DNA of 64,000 nucleotides from Psychrobacillus sp. FSL H8-0483. Lineage in GTDB: Bacteria; Bacillota; Bacilli; Bacillales_A; Planococcaceae. The number at the start of each line of letters is the position of its first letter. The stretch's first letter is position 1. Position numbers and translations under genes: made by a program. The stretch spans positions 3,789,001 to 3,853,000 of the forward strand of contig NZ_CP152052.1 in NCBI RefSeq assembly GCF_038637725.1, in the 5' to 3' direction. Positions 17,722 through 26,199 of this stretch are shown here, piece by piece. The notes below the pieces were generated by a model. It saw nothing but the letters and a program-made list of their open reading frames with translations, did no database searches and was not told the DNA's origin.

Positions 17722-17725
17722 GAAC

Positions 17726-17766
17726 TAATCCCTGTCGCTTACTTAGTGACATGGGATTTTTTTATT
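17726..17766 (+). terminator. Terminator of the GIY-YIG gene
   Basis: AATCCC-TGTC pairs with GACA-TGGGATT across one bulge and is followed by seven T. Confidence 0.7.
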
Positions 17767-17845
17767 TCACTACTTCCAAAATGCTTGGATTGTGCTTTGG
17801 CTTAATGAGATTTATTGGAATCTAAACAAAATAGTCATTTGATTC

Positions 17846-18235
17846 TTACAAAAATCGATTTCGGACTTCTGGTGATGGAATCATACAGCTATCTTTTTTC
17901 CCAAACCACTTGTATCTATTATTAGCAAAAATTTTATATAAGGCATTTCGGAATGTCTTTGGGACAATCTTGAAGATATAAAAAACCTTCCACATTCCTT
18001 TTAAATGCTTACAAATGTACAATGCTGCATCAGAGGAATGATATACTGTATTGTTTTCAATGACCAAAACGCCATCAAAATTTGCGGGTATTTGATGCTT
18101 CTTTTGAAGCTCTTCCCCTATTTCACTTTGCAAAGCTGCGAAATGAAAATACCCAAGTGGATCTCTTGCAATAATAAACTGGACACTTGCATCGCAAAAA
18201 TTACATTCTCCGTCAAACAAAACAATTGCAGCCAT
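17846..18235 (-). CDS. DCC-family thiol-disulfide oxidoreductase-like protein (DUF393)
   Basis: The 129-residue protein starts with the defining motif FDGECNFCDASVQFI (CxxC at about 11-14) and continues with DGVLVIENNTVYHSSDAAL, typical of the DCC family (B. subtilis YuxK-like). A thioredoxin-like fold and redox role are assumed for the family, but substrates are unknown. The ATG has GGGGG 6 nt upstream. It is a single gene, convergent with the GIY-YIG gene. Confidence 0.88.
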   Translation of the reverse strand: MAAIVLFDGECNFCDASVQFIIARDPLGYFHFAALQSEIGEELQKKHQIPANFDGVLVIENNTVYHSSDAALYICKHLKGMWKVFYIFKIVPKTFRNALYKIFANNRYKWFGKKDSCMIPSPEVRNRFL

Positions 18236-18301
18236 ATGAATCCCCCTTTCTTCCAGTTTACTACAGAACGAATCATTTGTTGATTCTTATCTTATATGAA
18301 A

Positions 18302-18491
18302 GGCGCTGTTACATTTTACTGTTGTGTTTTAGCACACACACGTGTTGATTAACCAAAAGTACCCAGTAAATTGCTTATTAAAATTGTGATAACACACCTT
18401 ATCGAGAATTCTTGATGCGGAGGCTTGTCGGTTCGCCCGTGAAAAGCAAGCGAATTCCACCAAATAACAGCAATGTGGGTTAATAGTGCCA
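18302..18491. repeat. MITE-like element, 190 bp, terminal inverted repeats GGC(G/A)CT(G/A)TTA
   Basis: It begins GGCGCTGTTACA and ends TTAATAGTGCC, imperfect inverted repeats like those of the 14506-14623 element. The interior is largely different, apart from a GCGGAGG...GAAAAGCAAG segment. It has no open frame of note. Confidence 0.55.
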
Positions 18492-18496
18492 CATCA

Positions 18497-18540
18497 AAAA
18501 AGACGTCCTAAAAGTCAAAAATAACTTAAAGGACATCCAA
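18497..18540 (-). terminator. Terminator of the DksA-like gene
   Basis: On the minus strand GATGTCCTTTAAGT pairs with ACTTTTAGGACGTC (few mismatches), followed by TTTTTT. Confidence 0.65.
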
Positions 18541-18541
18541 A

Positions 18542-19027
18542 TTACTGTTTATCTGAAGGTGTATCAGAAGAACCAACTTCTTCTAAAATTTCGAAGCTGT
18601 TTGAATAATCGCGAAGCCTAGAATCTTCATTTTCCACTGGTTGATCCGTCGTTGAATTTAAAATAGATTCTTCCACTGGGCGAATCGACTCGTCTACCTC
18701 TTGGTGTGCATGTTCTACACAAGTTAATGTACTCGGCACAGCTTCTAATCTAGCTATAGGAATTTCTGCCCCACATTCCGTACATTTGCCGTATGTCCCA
18801 TTATCCATTGCTGTTAAAGCATCTTTAATATCTTCTATCTCATCTTCAGAATGTTTTCGTAATGCTAGTCGTGTATGTTTATCCGCTAAATCGGTTGCAT
18901 TATCTGCAGGATGATTATCGTAGTTGGATAACTCGGTTGTTTCAAACTCTTCATCATTCTCTATACTATGTTCCAATTCATCTAAACGCTTTTGTAACGT
19001 ATCTTTTAATTTGTCGTATTTCGTCAT
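18542..19027 (-). CDS. TraR/DksA-type zinc-finger protein (YteA/YocK-like)
   Basis: The 161-residue protein has an N-terminal coiled coil (about 1-75, with HPADNATDLADKHTRLAL) followed by a DksA/TraR zinc finger: KCTECGAEIPIARLEAVP with Cys82 and Cys85, then Cys103. The fourth ligand is His106 (CVEH) rather than Cys. The length is like B. subtilis YocK. DksA proteins act in the RNA polymerase secondary channel, while the Firmicute YteA branch is linked to sporulation and its function is unproven. The ATG has AGGAGGA upstream. Confidence 0.85.
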   Translation of the reverse strand: MTKYDKLKDTLQKRLDELEHSIENDEEFETTELSNYDNHPADNATDLADKHTRLALRKHSEDEIEDIKDALTAMDNGTYGKCTECGAEIPIARLEAVPSTLTCVEHAHQEVDESIRPVEESILNSTTDQPVENEDSRLRDYSNSFEILEEVGSSDTPSDKQ

Positions 19028-19238
19028 AAGAATTCCTCCTTCATAAATATAAGGATTCCCACATTTCAGCGAAATAAAACAAAATGTACATCTTGATTTA
19101 GAAACAATAACTCGATATTTTTAATGAGTTCCTGAATCCTATATGTAAATCAAACTTTATATTGTTCACAAGTAAATGAGGAGATACTGACATAGCATCC
19201 AGTTTGTTTCTCAAACAATCCGTAATTACTTTAACGCT

Positions 19239-19700
19239 TCATTGATCATTCGTGCGCTTTTTTCCTGCTTCTGTATGAGCAAATTTTCTAACCATCTTTT
19301 TGATGTTTTCCACTTTTCTAAATCGAAGGGCAGACCAGTCCTCATCAATTGCTACATTTCGAACTGGTTCAAATCCTTCATTTGCAAGTAATTTTGCAAC
19401 TGTATCTCTGCTACAGTCTGATCCTTTGTAAGCTTTTGAGGACTTTTTGGGATAGCATAACCACAAAATGCCATCTTCTTCTAAAACATTCACAACTGAT
19501 TTTGAAAGTGTTGAAACTTCTTCATTGGAAGTTCCGAATACTTGAACAAACCCATACTTTTCCTCTACAACTTCTTTGTCAACTCTTCCCTCAAAAGTAG
19601 TAGTAGTCTCCTCATATGACGATGGAGCATTCAAAACAAGTACAGCTTTTCCCGTTTCTTTCCATTGAAGTTTTTTTAATATCGGATGAATTTCAGACAT
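19239..19700 (-). CDS. Conserved hypothetical protein, DUF3052-like
   Basis: The 153-residue soluble protein carries GILWLCYPKKSSKAYKGSD followed by CSRDTVAKLL and VAIDEDWSALRFRKVE. This pattern (LWxxYPKKxS, xxRD, VAIDxxWSALRFR) is recurrent in small DUF3052-type proteins of unknown function. The lysine- and arginine-rich tail is not conserved in my recollection. The start is ATG after GTAGGGGAAAC. It seems monocistronic. Confidence 0.65.
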   Translation of the reverse strand: MSEIHPILKKLQWKETGKAVLVLNAPSSYEETTTTFEGRVDKEVVEEKYGFVQVFGTSNEEVSTLSKSVVNVLEEDGILWLCYPKKSSKAYKGSDCSRDTVAKLLANEGFEPVRNVAIDEDWSALRFRKVENIKKMVRKFAHTEAGKKRTNDQ

Positions 19701-19822
19701 TTGTTTCCCCTACTTTCATTTTTCATTCATAGTACCTTATTTTTTGGTTAACTTACAATATAACTATCATTACATTATTTTCGTAAATTCAAGTATGATA
19801 AAATAAAAAGGAGTGGTTATTC

Positions 19823-20449
19823 ATGGGTATTCATAAATTTTTTATGAGCATGAACGATTTAGAAAGAATTATACGTGCCCCAGGACGTTTTAAGTTTGAG
19901 GACCATAATGTAGCTGCGCATTCATGGAAGGTTTCACAATATGCGATGTTTTTTGCAACGATCGAAGAGAATAATGGTGCGACTGTTAACTGGAAGTCTC
20001 TTTACGAAAAGACGATTAACCATGACTTTGCCGAAATTTTTATCGGTGACATAAAAACACCCGTTAAACATGCATCCCCAGAACTGAAACTAATGCTTAC
20101 ACATGTAGAAGAAAAAATGATGGAAAAATTTATTTTAGATGAAATTCCAAAAGAGTTCCAGCCTGTATTTTTTGACCGTATGAAAGAGGGTAAAGACGAG
20201 ACAATTGAGGGGCGCTTACTAGAACTTGCTGATAAGCTAGATCAAGTATATGAAGCTTTTGCAGAGCTGCAACGTGGCAATACGGATGCTGAATTTGTGA
20301 AAATGTATGAGAATGCATTAAGAAAAATTCTTCACATCCCTCTTGAAAAAAGTATATCTTATTTCAAAGATGTCATGCTTCAAGACATTATGGCAGAAGA
20401 CTCTGTGATAGATGTAAAATCCATCACTTTACAAATTTTAGTGGAGTAA
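19823..20449 (+). CDS. HD-domain phosphohydrolase, YfbR-like (putative 5'-deoxynucleotidase)
   Basis: The 208-residue protein has HD-domain metal ligands in the order His33 (VAAHSWKV), His-Asp in NHDFAEIF (about 67-68) and a distal Asp in ELADKLDQVYE (about 137). The layout and start (RIIRAPGRF) match the YfbR family, which dephosphorylates deoxynucleoside monophosphates. The ATG has AAAAGGAG upstream. The GntR gene follows 86 bp later on the same strand with its own candidate promoter. Substrate assignment is inferred from the family. Confidence 0.8.
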   Translation: MGIHKFFMSMNDLERIIRAPGRFKFEDHNVAAHSWKVSQYAMFFATIEENNGATVNWKSLYEKTINHDFAEIFIGDIKTPVKHASPELKLMLTHVEEKMMEKFILDEIPKEFQPVFFDRMKEGKDETIEGRLLELADKLDQVYEAFAELQRGNTDAEFVKMYENALRKILHIPLEKSISYFKDVMLQDIMAEDSVIDVKSITLQILVE

Positions 20450-20535
20450 GTTTTTATTTATAAAATTGCAATATATTATATAACTTAGTGTATAATATTG
20501 TTAAACTATTAAGATAATTGAGGGGGGGTTGTTTC

Positions 20536-21180
20536 ATGCCTATACCAGTTAATCACACAAAACCTGTCCGTACTACCGCAAAGCTCCATGCGTTCAATCA
20601 AATACAACAGTGGATTATAGATGGTACACTTCAACCGGATGAGAAAATTAATGATATTGAACTTGCACAAGCATTAGGGGTCAGTAGAACTCCTATTCGT
20701 GAATCACTACAACTTTTAGAATCCCAAGGTTTTGTTACGATGCAACCAGGGAGAGCTACACAAGTAACAACAGTAGAAAAAGAGGATATTCATAATTTAT
20801 TACCACCATTAGCAGTATTACAGGCGCTTGCGGCAGAGCTTGCTACTCCAAATATGGATGAGGCTACTTTACAATTATTAGAAGAAAAAAACAAGGAGTT
20901 TGCTGATGCAATTTATGCTAAACAATATATAATTGCTCTGAATTTTGACGAGGAATTCCATAAGATAATCGTTGACCGTGCAAACAACTCATACATAATT
21001 TCTATGGTTGAAATGCTTCAAGCACATGTACGTAGATTATTTTATTACGAAAGTAATATCTTAAGAGAACACTCAATCGTCCAGCACGCGGAGATTATTC
21101 GTTTATTTAGAGAAAAAGACACACAAAAATTAACAGAAGTAATGCGTTCTAACTGGATTTATTCAATTGAAGGCTATTAA
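20536..21180 (+). CDS. GntR-family (FCD subfamily) transcriptional regulator
   Basis: The 214-residue protein has an N-terminal winged helix (about 12-75) with the GntR motif KINDIELAQALGVSRTPIRESL, and a C-terminal all-helical FCD ligand-binding domain with metal-type ligands (DEEFHK and HVRR...QHAEI). The start is ATG at 20536 preceded by a run of seven G; the upstream TTG overlaps this site. It is convergent with brnQ across one terminator. A shared 12-mer (TGCAATATATTA) upstream of both genes hints at co-regulation. Confidence 0.88.
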   Translation: MPIPVNHTKPVRTTAKLHAFNQIQQWIIDGTLQPDEKINDIELAQALGVSRTPIRESLQLLESQGFVTMQPGRATQVTTVEKEDIHNLLPPLAVLQALAAELATPNMDEATLQLLEEKNKEFADAIYAKQYIIALNFDEEFHKIIVDRANNSYIISMVEMLQAHVRRLFYYESNILREHSIVQHAEIIRLFREKDTQKLTEVMRSNWIYSIEGY

Positions 21181-21218
21181 AAAACTTGCCCTTTGACGTT
21201 GAGTCAAAGGGCAAGTTT
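21181..21218. terminator. Bidirectional terminator between the GntR gene and brnQ
   Basis: A perfect 16-bp stem (AAACTTGCCCTTTGAC / GTCAAAGGGCAAGTTT) with a 5-nt loop separates two convergent genes. Confidence 0.9.
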
Positions 21219-21242
21219 CTGTTTGTAATGTCAAGTTTAGCA

Positions 21243-22583
21243 TTATGCTTTTTGAATTCTTGCAAACAAGCCAGTAATAAGGGTTAAAATGATGAAGGGA
21301 ATTAACCACCCTAAACCAACTCCATAAAACGGTAAGAATCCATCATAAAAAGATACTATAGGTTTTAACCAGCTGAAATACTCTATTCCAAGTGAATCGC
21401 AAAGAGATTTAAATCCATCTACAACGCTTATTAAAAAGGTTACGAATACCACAGTAACATATACTATTCTCGCGTGATTAAACAGTGGAGACAAGAATGT
21501 TAAAAAGATTATAACGATTGCTAAAGGATACAACAACATTAATACTGGGATGGAATACGTAATAATATTAGATAAACCGAAGTTTGCAATCACACAAGTC
21601 AATACACTGAAAAAAATAACAAATGCTTTATAGCTAATCTTCGGCATTAACGTATGAAAATACTCCCCGCAAGCAGTCAATAAACCAATACTAGTTGTTA
21701 AACAAGCTAGCAAAATAATAACGGACAAAAGTACCGCTCCGTAGGATCCAAAATAATGCTCAGAAGCACTACTTAAAACAGGACCTCCATTGTCAAACAG
21801 ACCAAAGAGATTTACACTTGTTGCTCCTAGATAACCAATACCAGCATAGATTACACCAAGGAAAAATACGGCAATCGCACCTGATTTAGCTGTTGCTACA
21901 AGAATACCTTTCGTTGACGTCACACCCATCGAACGTATTGCATTAATAACAATAATCCCAAAAACTAAGGAAGCTAAAGCGTCCATTGTATTGTAACCAT
22001 CTGTGAACCCTGTCATAAACGCATTGTCTACATAGTTTCCTTGAGGTTGTCCAAATTCTCCCATTGGTTTTATCACTACAAAAAATAATAAGAAGAATAG
22101 ACCGATTAAAATACCAGGAGACAAATACTTCCCTACATTATCTACAATTTTAGATGGATTCAATGATAACCATAACGTAACTCCAAAGAAAATAATGGTG
22201 AATACCAATAATCCAATCTGTGCATAATCTGGATTCATAAATGGTAAAATACCTATTTCAAATGAAACCGCACCTGTTCTTGGCATTGCAAAAAATGGCC
22301 CGATTGTTAAGTACAGCAATGATGTAAAGATAACTGCAAATTTAGGATGAACTCTACTCGATAGCTCCTGCAAGTTTTTGCTTCCGGAAAACCCCATTGC
22401 AAGTGTCCCTAAAAAAGGTAATCCTATTCCCGTAATTAAAAACCCAATTACTGCTATCCATACATTTGTTCCTGCATTTTGTCCTAAGCTTGCAGGAAAA
22501 ATTAAATTACCCGCTCCAAAAAACAATGCAAATAGCATTACTCCAATCACTAAATGATTGGAAAATGATAATTTATTGTTCAT
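21243..22583 (-). CDS. brnQ: Branched-chain amino acid:cation symporter BrnQ (LIVCS family)
   Basis: The 446-residue protein has about 12 membrane helices and the LIVCS signature near the N-terminus (FALFFGAGNLIFPASLGQ). It takes up leucine, isoleucine and valine with Na+ or H+. The start is ATG at 22583, eight bases after GGAGG; an in-frame upstream start lacks a site. No T-box is visible upstream. A perfect TTGTATACAA palindrome at 22681-22690 could be the operator of the neighbouring FCD-GntR regulator. Confidence 0.92.
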   Translation of the reverse strand: MNNKLSFSNHLVIGVMLFALFFGAGNLIFPASLGQNAGTNVWIAVIGFLITGIGLPFLGTLAMGFSGSKNLQELSSRVHPKFAVIFTSLLYLTIGPFFAMPRTGAVSFEIGILPFMNPDYAQIGLLVFTIIFFGVTLWLSLNPSKIVDNVGKYLSPGILIGLFFLLFFVVIKPMGEFGQPQGNYVDNAFMTGFTDGYNTMDALASLVFGIIVINAIRSMGVTSTKGILVATAKSGAIAVFFLGVIYAGIGYLGATSVNLFGLFDNGGPVLSSASEHYFGSYGAVLLSVIILLACLTTSIGLLTACGEYFHTLMPKISYKAFVIFFSVLTCVIANFGLSNIITYSIPVLMLLYPLAIVIIFLTFLSPLFNHARIVYVTVVFVTFLISVVDGFKSLCDSLGIEYFSWLKPIVSFYDGFLPFYGVGLGWLIPFIILTLITGLFARIQKA

Positions 22584-22680
22584 TTTATTGCCTCCTGTGA
22601 TATAAGAAATAATCATTTCTTGTATTTTGTTCTAGTTGTTTTAAATACATGCGCTATACAATGATTTTCTATCATCACTT

Positions 22681-22690
22681 TTGTATACAA
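22681..22690. promoter_or_regulatory. Candidate GntR/FCD operator upstream of brnQ
   Basis: TTGTATACAA is a perfect 10-bp palindrome of the type bound by FCD-class GntR proteins. It lies about 98 bp upstream of the brnQ start. The surrounding 22584-22780 region is A/T-rich and otherwise empty. Confidence 0.4.
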
Positions 22691-22783
22691 TATATCAAAA
22701 CTGATAATACTACGGAATTTAGTAGAATGCAATATATTAAACTAAATTAATTGAACATTTTTTTAATTAAAATAATAAAACAT

Positions 22784-22832
22784 AAAAAATCAGCCAACTA
22801 CTGGAATTACATCCAAGTAACTAGCTGATTTC
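22784..22832 (-). terminator. Terminator of the mrp operon
   Basis: On the minus strand AAATCAGC(T)AGTTACT pairs with AGTAGTTGGCTGATTT, followed by TTTTATG. It is 30 bp past the mrpG stop. Confidence 0.8.
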
Positions 22833-22862
22833 AATACCTATTTCTCATCTGAAAAAAGGTTT

Positions 22863-23195
22863 TTATAGGGAATCATCAGATGAATTTTCAGTAAGCTTTA
22901 CATTGGAGCGATAAGCCGCTCGTATAAGAAGATGTCCCGCAACTGGTGCAGTTAAGAATACGAATAATATACCAAGTATTAATCGAATGCTTATAAATCC
23001 TTCATGAACCCAAAAGTATACAAATGCTCCTGAAAGGGATAATAGCACTGCCACCGTAGAGCTTTTTGTAGCAGCATGTGAGCGAGTATACACATCAGGA
23101 AGTCGAATAATCCCAAAAGCACTAATGACACTCATTATACTTCCTAACAATACAGTAAGAGCTGCCACTATCTCAATTATCTGACTTACGCTCAA
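22863..23195 (-). CDS. mrpG: Mrp Na+/H+ antiporter subunit G
   Basis: The 110-residue, three-helix protein contains the MrpG/MnhG hallmark GIIRLPDVYTRSHAATKSST. The start is taken at TTG 23195, six bases after GGGGGG; the longer frame to 23231 would run deep into mrpF. It overlaps the end of mrpF by about 23 bp. It is the last gene of the seven-gene operon and the last subunit needed for a working Mrp complex in the cell membrane. Confidence 0.92.
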   Translation of the reverse strand: MSVSQIIEIVAALTVLLGSIMSVISAFGIIRLPDVYTRSHAATKSSTVAVLLSLSGAFVYFWVHEGFISIRLILGILFVFLTAPVAGHLLIRAAYRSNVKLTENSSDDSL

Positions 23196-23457
23196 CGATA
23201 ACCCCCCTTTCAATATACTTTGATATAGCAATTGTACTGATGAAAGCGAGAATTCCTAAAATAAGAATTGCTTCCAAAAAGGCTTTTGTTTTTAATACAA
23301 TCGATACAAGAGCAATTATCGAGATTAAGTTTACGCCTATCACATCCAAGGCGACTGCTCGGTCTGGCATAGAAGGTCCTTTAATAATTCGATAAAGGGC
23401 AATTGCTATAGATAAAGAAAACAATGCGAGGGAGATCAAAAGTATTTTTTCTACCAT
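23173..23457 (-). CDS. mrpF: Mrp Na+/H+ antiporter subunit F
   Basis: The 94-residue protein has three membrane helices and the MrpF pattern RIIKGPSMPDRAVALDVIGVN (about 23-43). The ATG overlaps the mrpE stop (TAATG), indicating translational coupling. Length equals the family norm. In the MrpA-G complex the small subunit F packs beside the antiporter-like subunits. Confidence 0.93.
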   Translation of the reverse strand: MVEKILLISLALFSLSIAIALYRIIKGPSMPDRAVALDVIGVNLISIIALVSIVLKTKAFLEAILILGILAFISTIAISKYIERGVIVERKSDN

Positions 23458-23939
23458 TAACGAGTCACCTCCATAATCGCTTTTTCAAACTTTGTAAGAG
23501 ATCGTAAGACATCTGCTTTTGACTTTTCTATATCCATTGCATGAATATAAAACATATTACCTTCAGGATTTACTTCCATTACTACTGATCCTGGTGTCAA
23601 TGTAAGTAACATCGCAAGAGTCGTTATTTCCCAATCACCCCGTAGTTCTGTTTTATATGTAAAAATACCGGGCTTTATATTTAACTTTGGACTTAAAATC
23701 TGTCTGCTGATAAGCACACTCGAAGTAGCTAATTCCGAAATAAATATGAAAACTAACTTAATAATGGAAAATAATCTTCTCAAGTAAAATTGACTACCGA
23801 AAAAACGGTGCATTAAGAAGACAATTACTATCCCAACAATGAATCCACTGAAAAAGGTGGTAAGCTTCAGCTCGTCTTCATCCTTTAAAAGCATCCAAAG
23901 GAATGCAATAAACAAATTAAGTAAAAACTGTGCTGACAT
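23457..23939 (-). CDS. mrpE: Mrp Na+/H+ antiporter subunit E
   Basis: The 160-residue protein has N-terminal membrane helices and a conserved cytoplasmic segment with LTLTPGSVVMEVNPEGNMFYIHAMD, the MrpE/MnhE signature. The ATG has GAGGTG 7 nt upstream. It begins 6 bp past mrpD and ends overlapping mrpF. MrpE is required for full antiport in B. subtilis. Confidence 0.93.
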   Translation of the reverse strand: MSAQFLLNLFIAFLWMLLKDEDELKLTTFFSGFIVGIVIVFLMHRFFGSQFYLRRLFSIIKLVFIFISELATSSVLISRQILSPKLNIKPGIFTYKTELRGDWEITTLAMLLTLTPGSVVMEVNPEGNMFYIHAMDIEKSKADVLRSLTKFEKAIMEVTR

Positions 23940-23945
23940 GGATTT

Positions 23946-25445
23946 TCACCTCTCCCATTGCTTATTTCCACCTAAAACTGCATCAATATAAACAGTTGGA
24001 TTGGATAGTGTGTGTGCAGCATTACTTACATAACCTGATATAAATTCTGCACCAAGTCCAAGAAAAATTGTCCCTACTCCAAGTAGCACAATTGGTATAA
24101 TCATTCCTGCCTTCAATGGAACTTCATCTTCTGGACTAATGATCGTTTCCCCAAAAATAGAGTTTAAGAAAATACGAAGGAGCGAATACAACACCACAAT
24201 ACTGGAGATAAACGCAAGGGCTAATAAAACATAGGAGCCCGACTCTATTGCACCTTGTCCTACTAATATTTTTCCAACGAACCCACTAAGCGGTGGAATA
24301 CCCGCAAGAGAGCAAGTCACAATGAAAAACATCCAACCAAATAAGGGGTAATTTCGTATTAGCCCACTCATTTCCGTAATTTTTGTTTTTCCTGTTAATA
24401 TGATCATTGTTCCAGCTAGTAAAAACAGCATAGCCTTCGCAATCATGTCGTGAATCACATAGTAAATCGATCCCTCTATCGATACTGGTGTAGCAACCGC
24501 TAAACCAATTAAAATAAACCCGACTGCAATGACTACATTATAGGAAGCAATTATTCGAACATCTTTATATGCTATCGCTCCAATACATCCGACAATGAGC
24601 GTAATTCCGGCCATTATTCCGATTAACGTGTGGGTAATAGCTGGTTCATGATAGAAAATTAATGTAAATGTACGGAAAAGTGCATAGATACCTACCTTCG
24701 TTAACAACGCTCCGAACAATGCAGCAATAGCTGTTGGAGGAACACTATAAGATCCAGGAAGCCAGTAGAACAGTAACAACCCTGCTTTTAAACTAAAGAC
24801 AATTAAAAATAAAATACTGATTGTAGTAAGCAACGGACCTTGTCCCGCTTCTGCAACCCTCTCCGATAAGTGGGCCATATTCAACGTACCAACAGTACCA
24901 TACAGATAAGAAAGTGCAACTAAGAAAAACCATGACGAAAGTACATTAATAACTACATATTTAATAGATTCTCTTAACTGCGCTTTCTTTCCACCAAATG
25001 TTATTAAGACATAAGAAGCTAGTAACATCACTTCAAAGCATACGAATAAGTTAAATAAATCTCCCGTTAAAAATGAACCATTTACTCCAGCTACTAAAAA
25101 TAAAACAAATGGATAAAAGAACATCTTTTCGTGGTCTTCTCCAATAGTAGAAAAAGCGTAGATCAAACAAATTGCCGTAACTATACTAGCAGTTAACACG
25201 AATAGCATAGCAAAGGAATCTGCTACAAAGAGTATGCCAAAAGGAGGCTCCCAGCCACCAAAATCCAATCGTAGAATTCCTTCTTGTTGAATTGCATTTA
25301 AAATATATACACTGATTCCTGCAATTCCAATCATCGTCAATAAACTTATAACACGTTGCACACGCACATATGGTCGAAGAAATACGAGGAAAACTCCCAC
25401 CATAATGGGAATTATTAAAGGTAAAACAATTATATTATTCATCAT
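23946..25445 (-). CDS. mrpD: Mrp Na+/H+ antiporter subunit D
   Basis: The 499-residue protein has about 14 membrane helices and is homologous to the antiporter-like NuoL/M/N subunits of complex I, with LFVCFEVMLLASYVLITFGG and a lysine-bearing helix (FSLKAGLLLFYWLPGSY). Together with MrpA it forms the proton path of the antiporter. The start is one of two adjacent ATG codons, after AGAGGAACAA. It overlaps mrpC by 11 bp. Confidence 0.95.
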   Translation of the reverse strand: MMNNIIVLPLIIPIMVGVFLVFLRPYVRVQRVISLLTMIGIAGISVYILNAIQQEGILRLDFGGWEPPFGILFVADSFAMLFVLTASIVTAICLIYAFSTIGEDHEKMFFYPFVLFLVAGVNGSFLTGDLFNLFVCFEVMLLASYVLITFGGKKAQLRESIKYVVINVLSSWFFLVALSYLYGTVGTLNMAHLSERVAEAGQGPLLTTISILFLIVFSLKAGLLLFYWLPGSYSVPPTAIAALFGALLTKVGIYALFRTFTLIFYHEPAITHTLIGIMAGITLIVGCIGAIAYKDVRIIASYNVVIAVGFILIGLAVATPVSIEGSIYYVIHDMIAKAMLFLLAGTMIILTGKTKITEMSGLIRNYPLFGWMFFIVTCSLAGIPPLSGFVGKILVGQGAIESGSYVLLALAFISSIVVLYSLLRIFLNSIFGETIISPEDEVPLKAGMIIPIVLLGVGTIFLGLGAEFISGYVSNAAHTLSNPTVYIDAVLGGNKQWER

Positions 25446-25773
25446 TTGTTCCTCTCAATGCATCAAGATCATCCGTACCAATATCTTGATACGCTCGATA
25501 CGCAAGCACAAGGATAAACGCTGTTACTGCAAAACTAATAACGATAGCAGTTAAGATTAACGCTTGTGGCAGTGCATCTGTATAAGGAGCATCTGCTTCC
25601 TTTAACAATGGTACATTTCCTCTTTTCAAATCACCCATTGTTAATATAAGTAGGTGGACCGCATGAGAAAGTACAGCCGTCCCTAGTATTACTCGTATAA
25701 TATTTCGAGAGAGGATTAAATAGGTAGCAACGGCAACTAATATTCCTATTAATATTACAATTAACGTTTCCAT
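25435..25773 (-). CDS. mrpC: Mrp Na+/H+ antiporter subunit C
   Basis: The 112-residue protein has three membrane helices and is homologous to NuoK. Family residues include the TDALPQALILTAIVISFAV segment with its conserved acidic and proline residues. The gene is 3 bp from mrpB and overlaps mrpD. Length is the family norm. Confidence 0.94.
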   Translation of the reverse strand: METLIVILIGILVAVATYLILSRNIIRVILGTAVLSHAVHLLILTMGDLKRGNVPLLKEADAPYTDALPQALILTAIVISFAVTAFILVLAYRAYQDIGTDDLDALRGTNDE

Positions 25774-25776
25774 AGG

Positions 25777-26199
25777 CTATACATCCTCACTTATACTTAA
25801 AATTATTGTTACCACTACTCCAACGACAGCCAAAGCTACCCCTGCTTCAAAGATAGTTACTGTTGTTAGCTCTGTTTCACCGAATATAGGTAGTTCAAAA
25901 TAAGCAAATGTTTGAGACATGAATGGGACACCGAAAAATAGTGAACCAAAGCCTGTAGATGTAGCTAATAGCACACCAAAAGCTGCAACTAGCTTGAAAT
26001 CTAATGGTAGACTTTTTTGAACCGTTTCAATATCATTTGATAAATATAAAAGTACAATGGCTGATGCTAACACTAATCCGCCGATAAATCCCCCACCAGG
26101 CGTATTATGACCGGACAGGAATAAATACACACCAAAGGTCAAAATGATAAACACGACAATTCTAGTAACTGTACGTAGGATGACATCATTAATTTTCAA
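25777..26199 (-). CDS. mrpB: Mrp Na+/H+ antiporter subunit B
   Basis: The 140-residue protein has four membrane helices and the MrpB hallmark FLSGHNTPGGGFIGGL (about 30-45). The start is set at TTG 26199, nine bases after GGAGG; the ATG at 26208 lies directly on that site. It overlaps the mrpA stop, so translation is probably coupled. In many relatives this domain also occurs at the MrpA C-terminus. Confidence 0.92.
   Translation of the reverse strand: MKINDVILRTVTRIVVFIILTFGVYLFLSGHNTPGGGFIGGLVLASAIVLLYLSNDIETVQKSLPLDFKLVAAFGVLLATSTGFGSLFFGVPFMSQTFAYFELPIFGETELTTVTIFEAGVALAVVGVVVTIILSISEDV

Noticed and set aside
22584-22862. T-box or other riboswitch upstream of brnQ
   Set aside because: No GGTGG-type T-box core or specifier structure is present; only a short palindrome and A/T-rich DNA.
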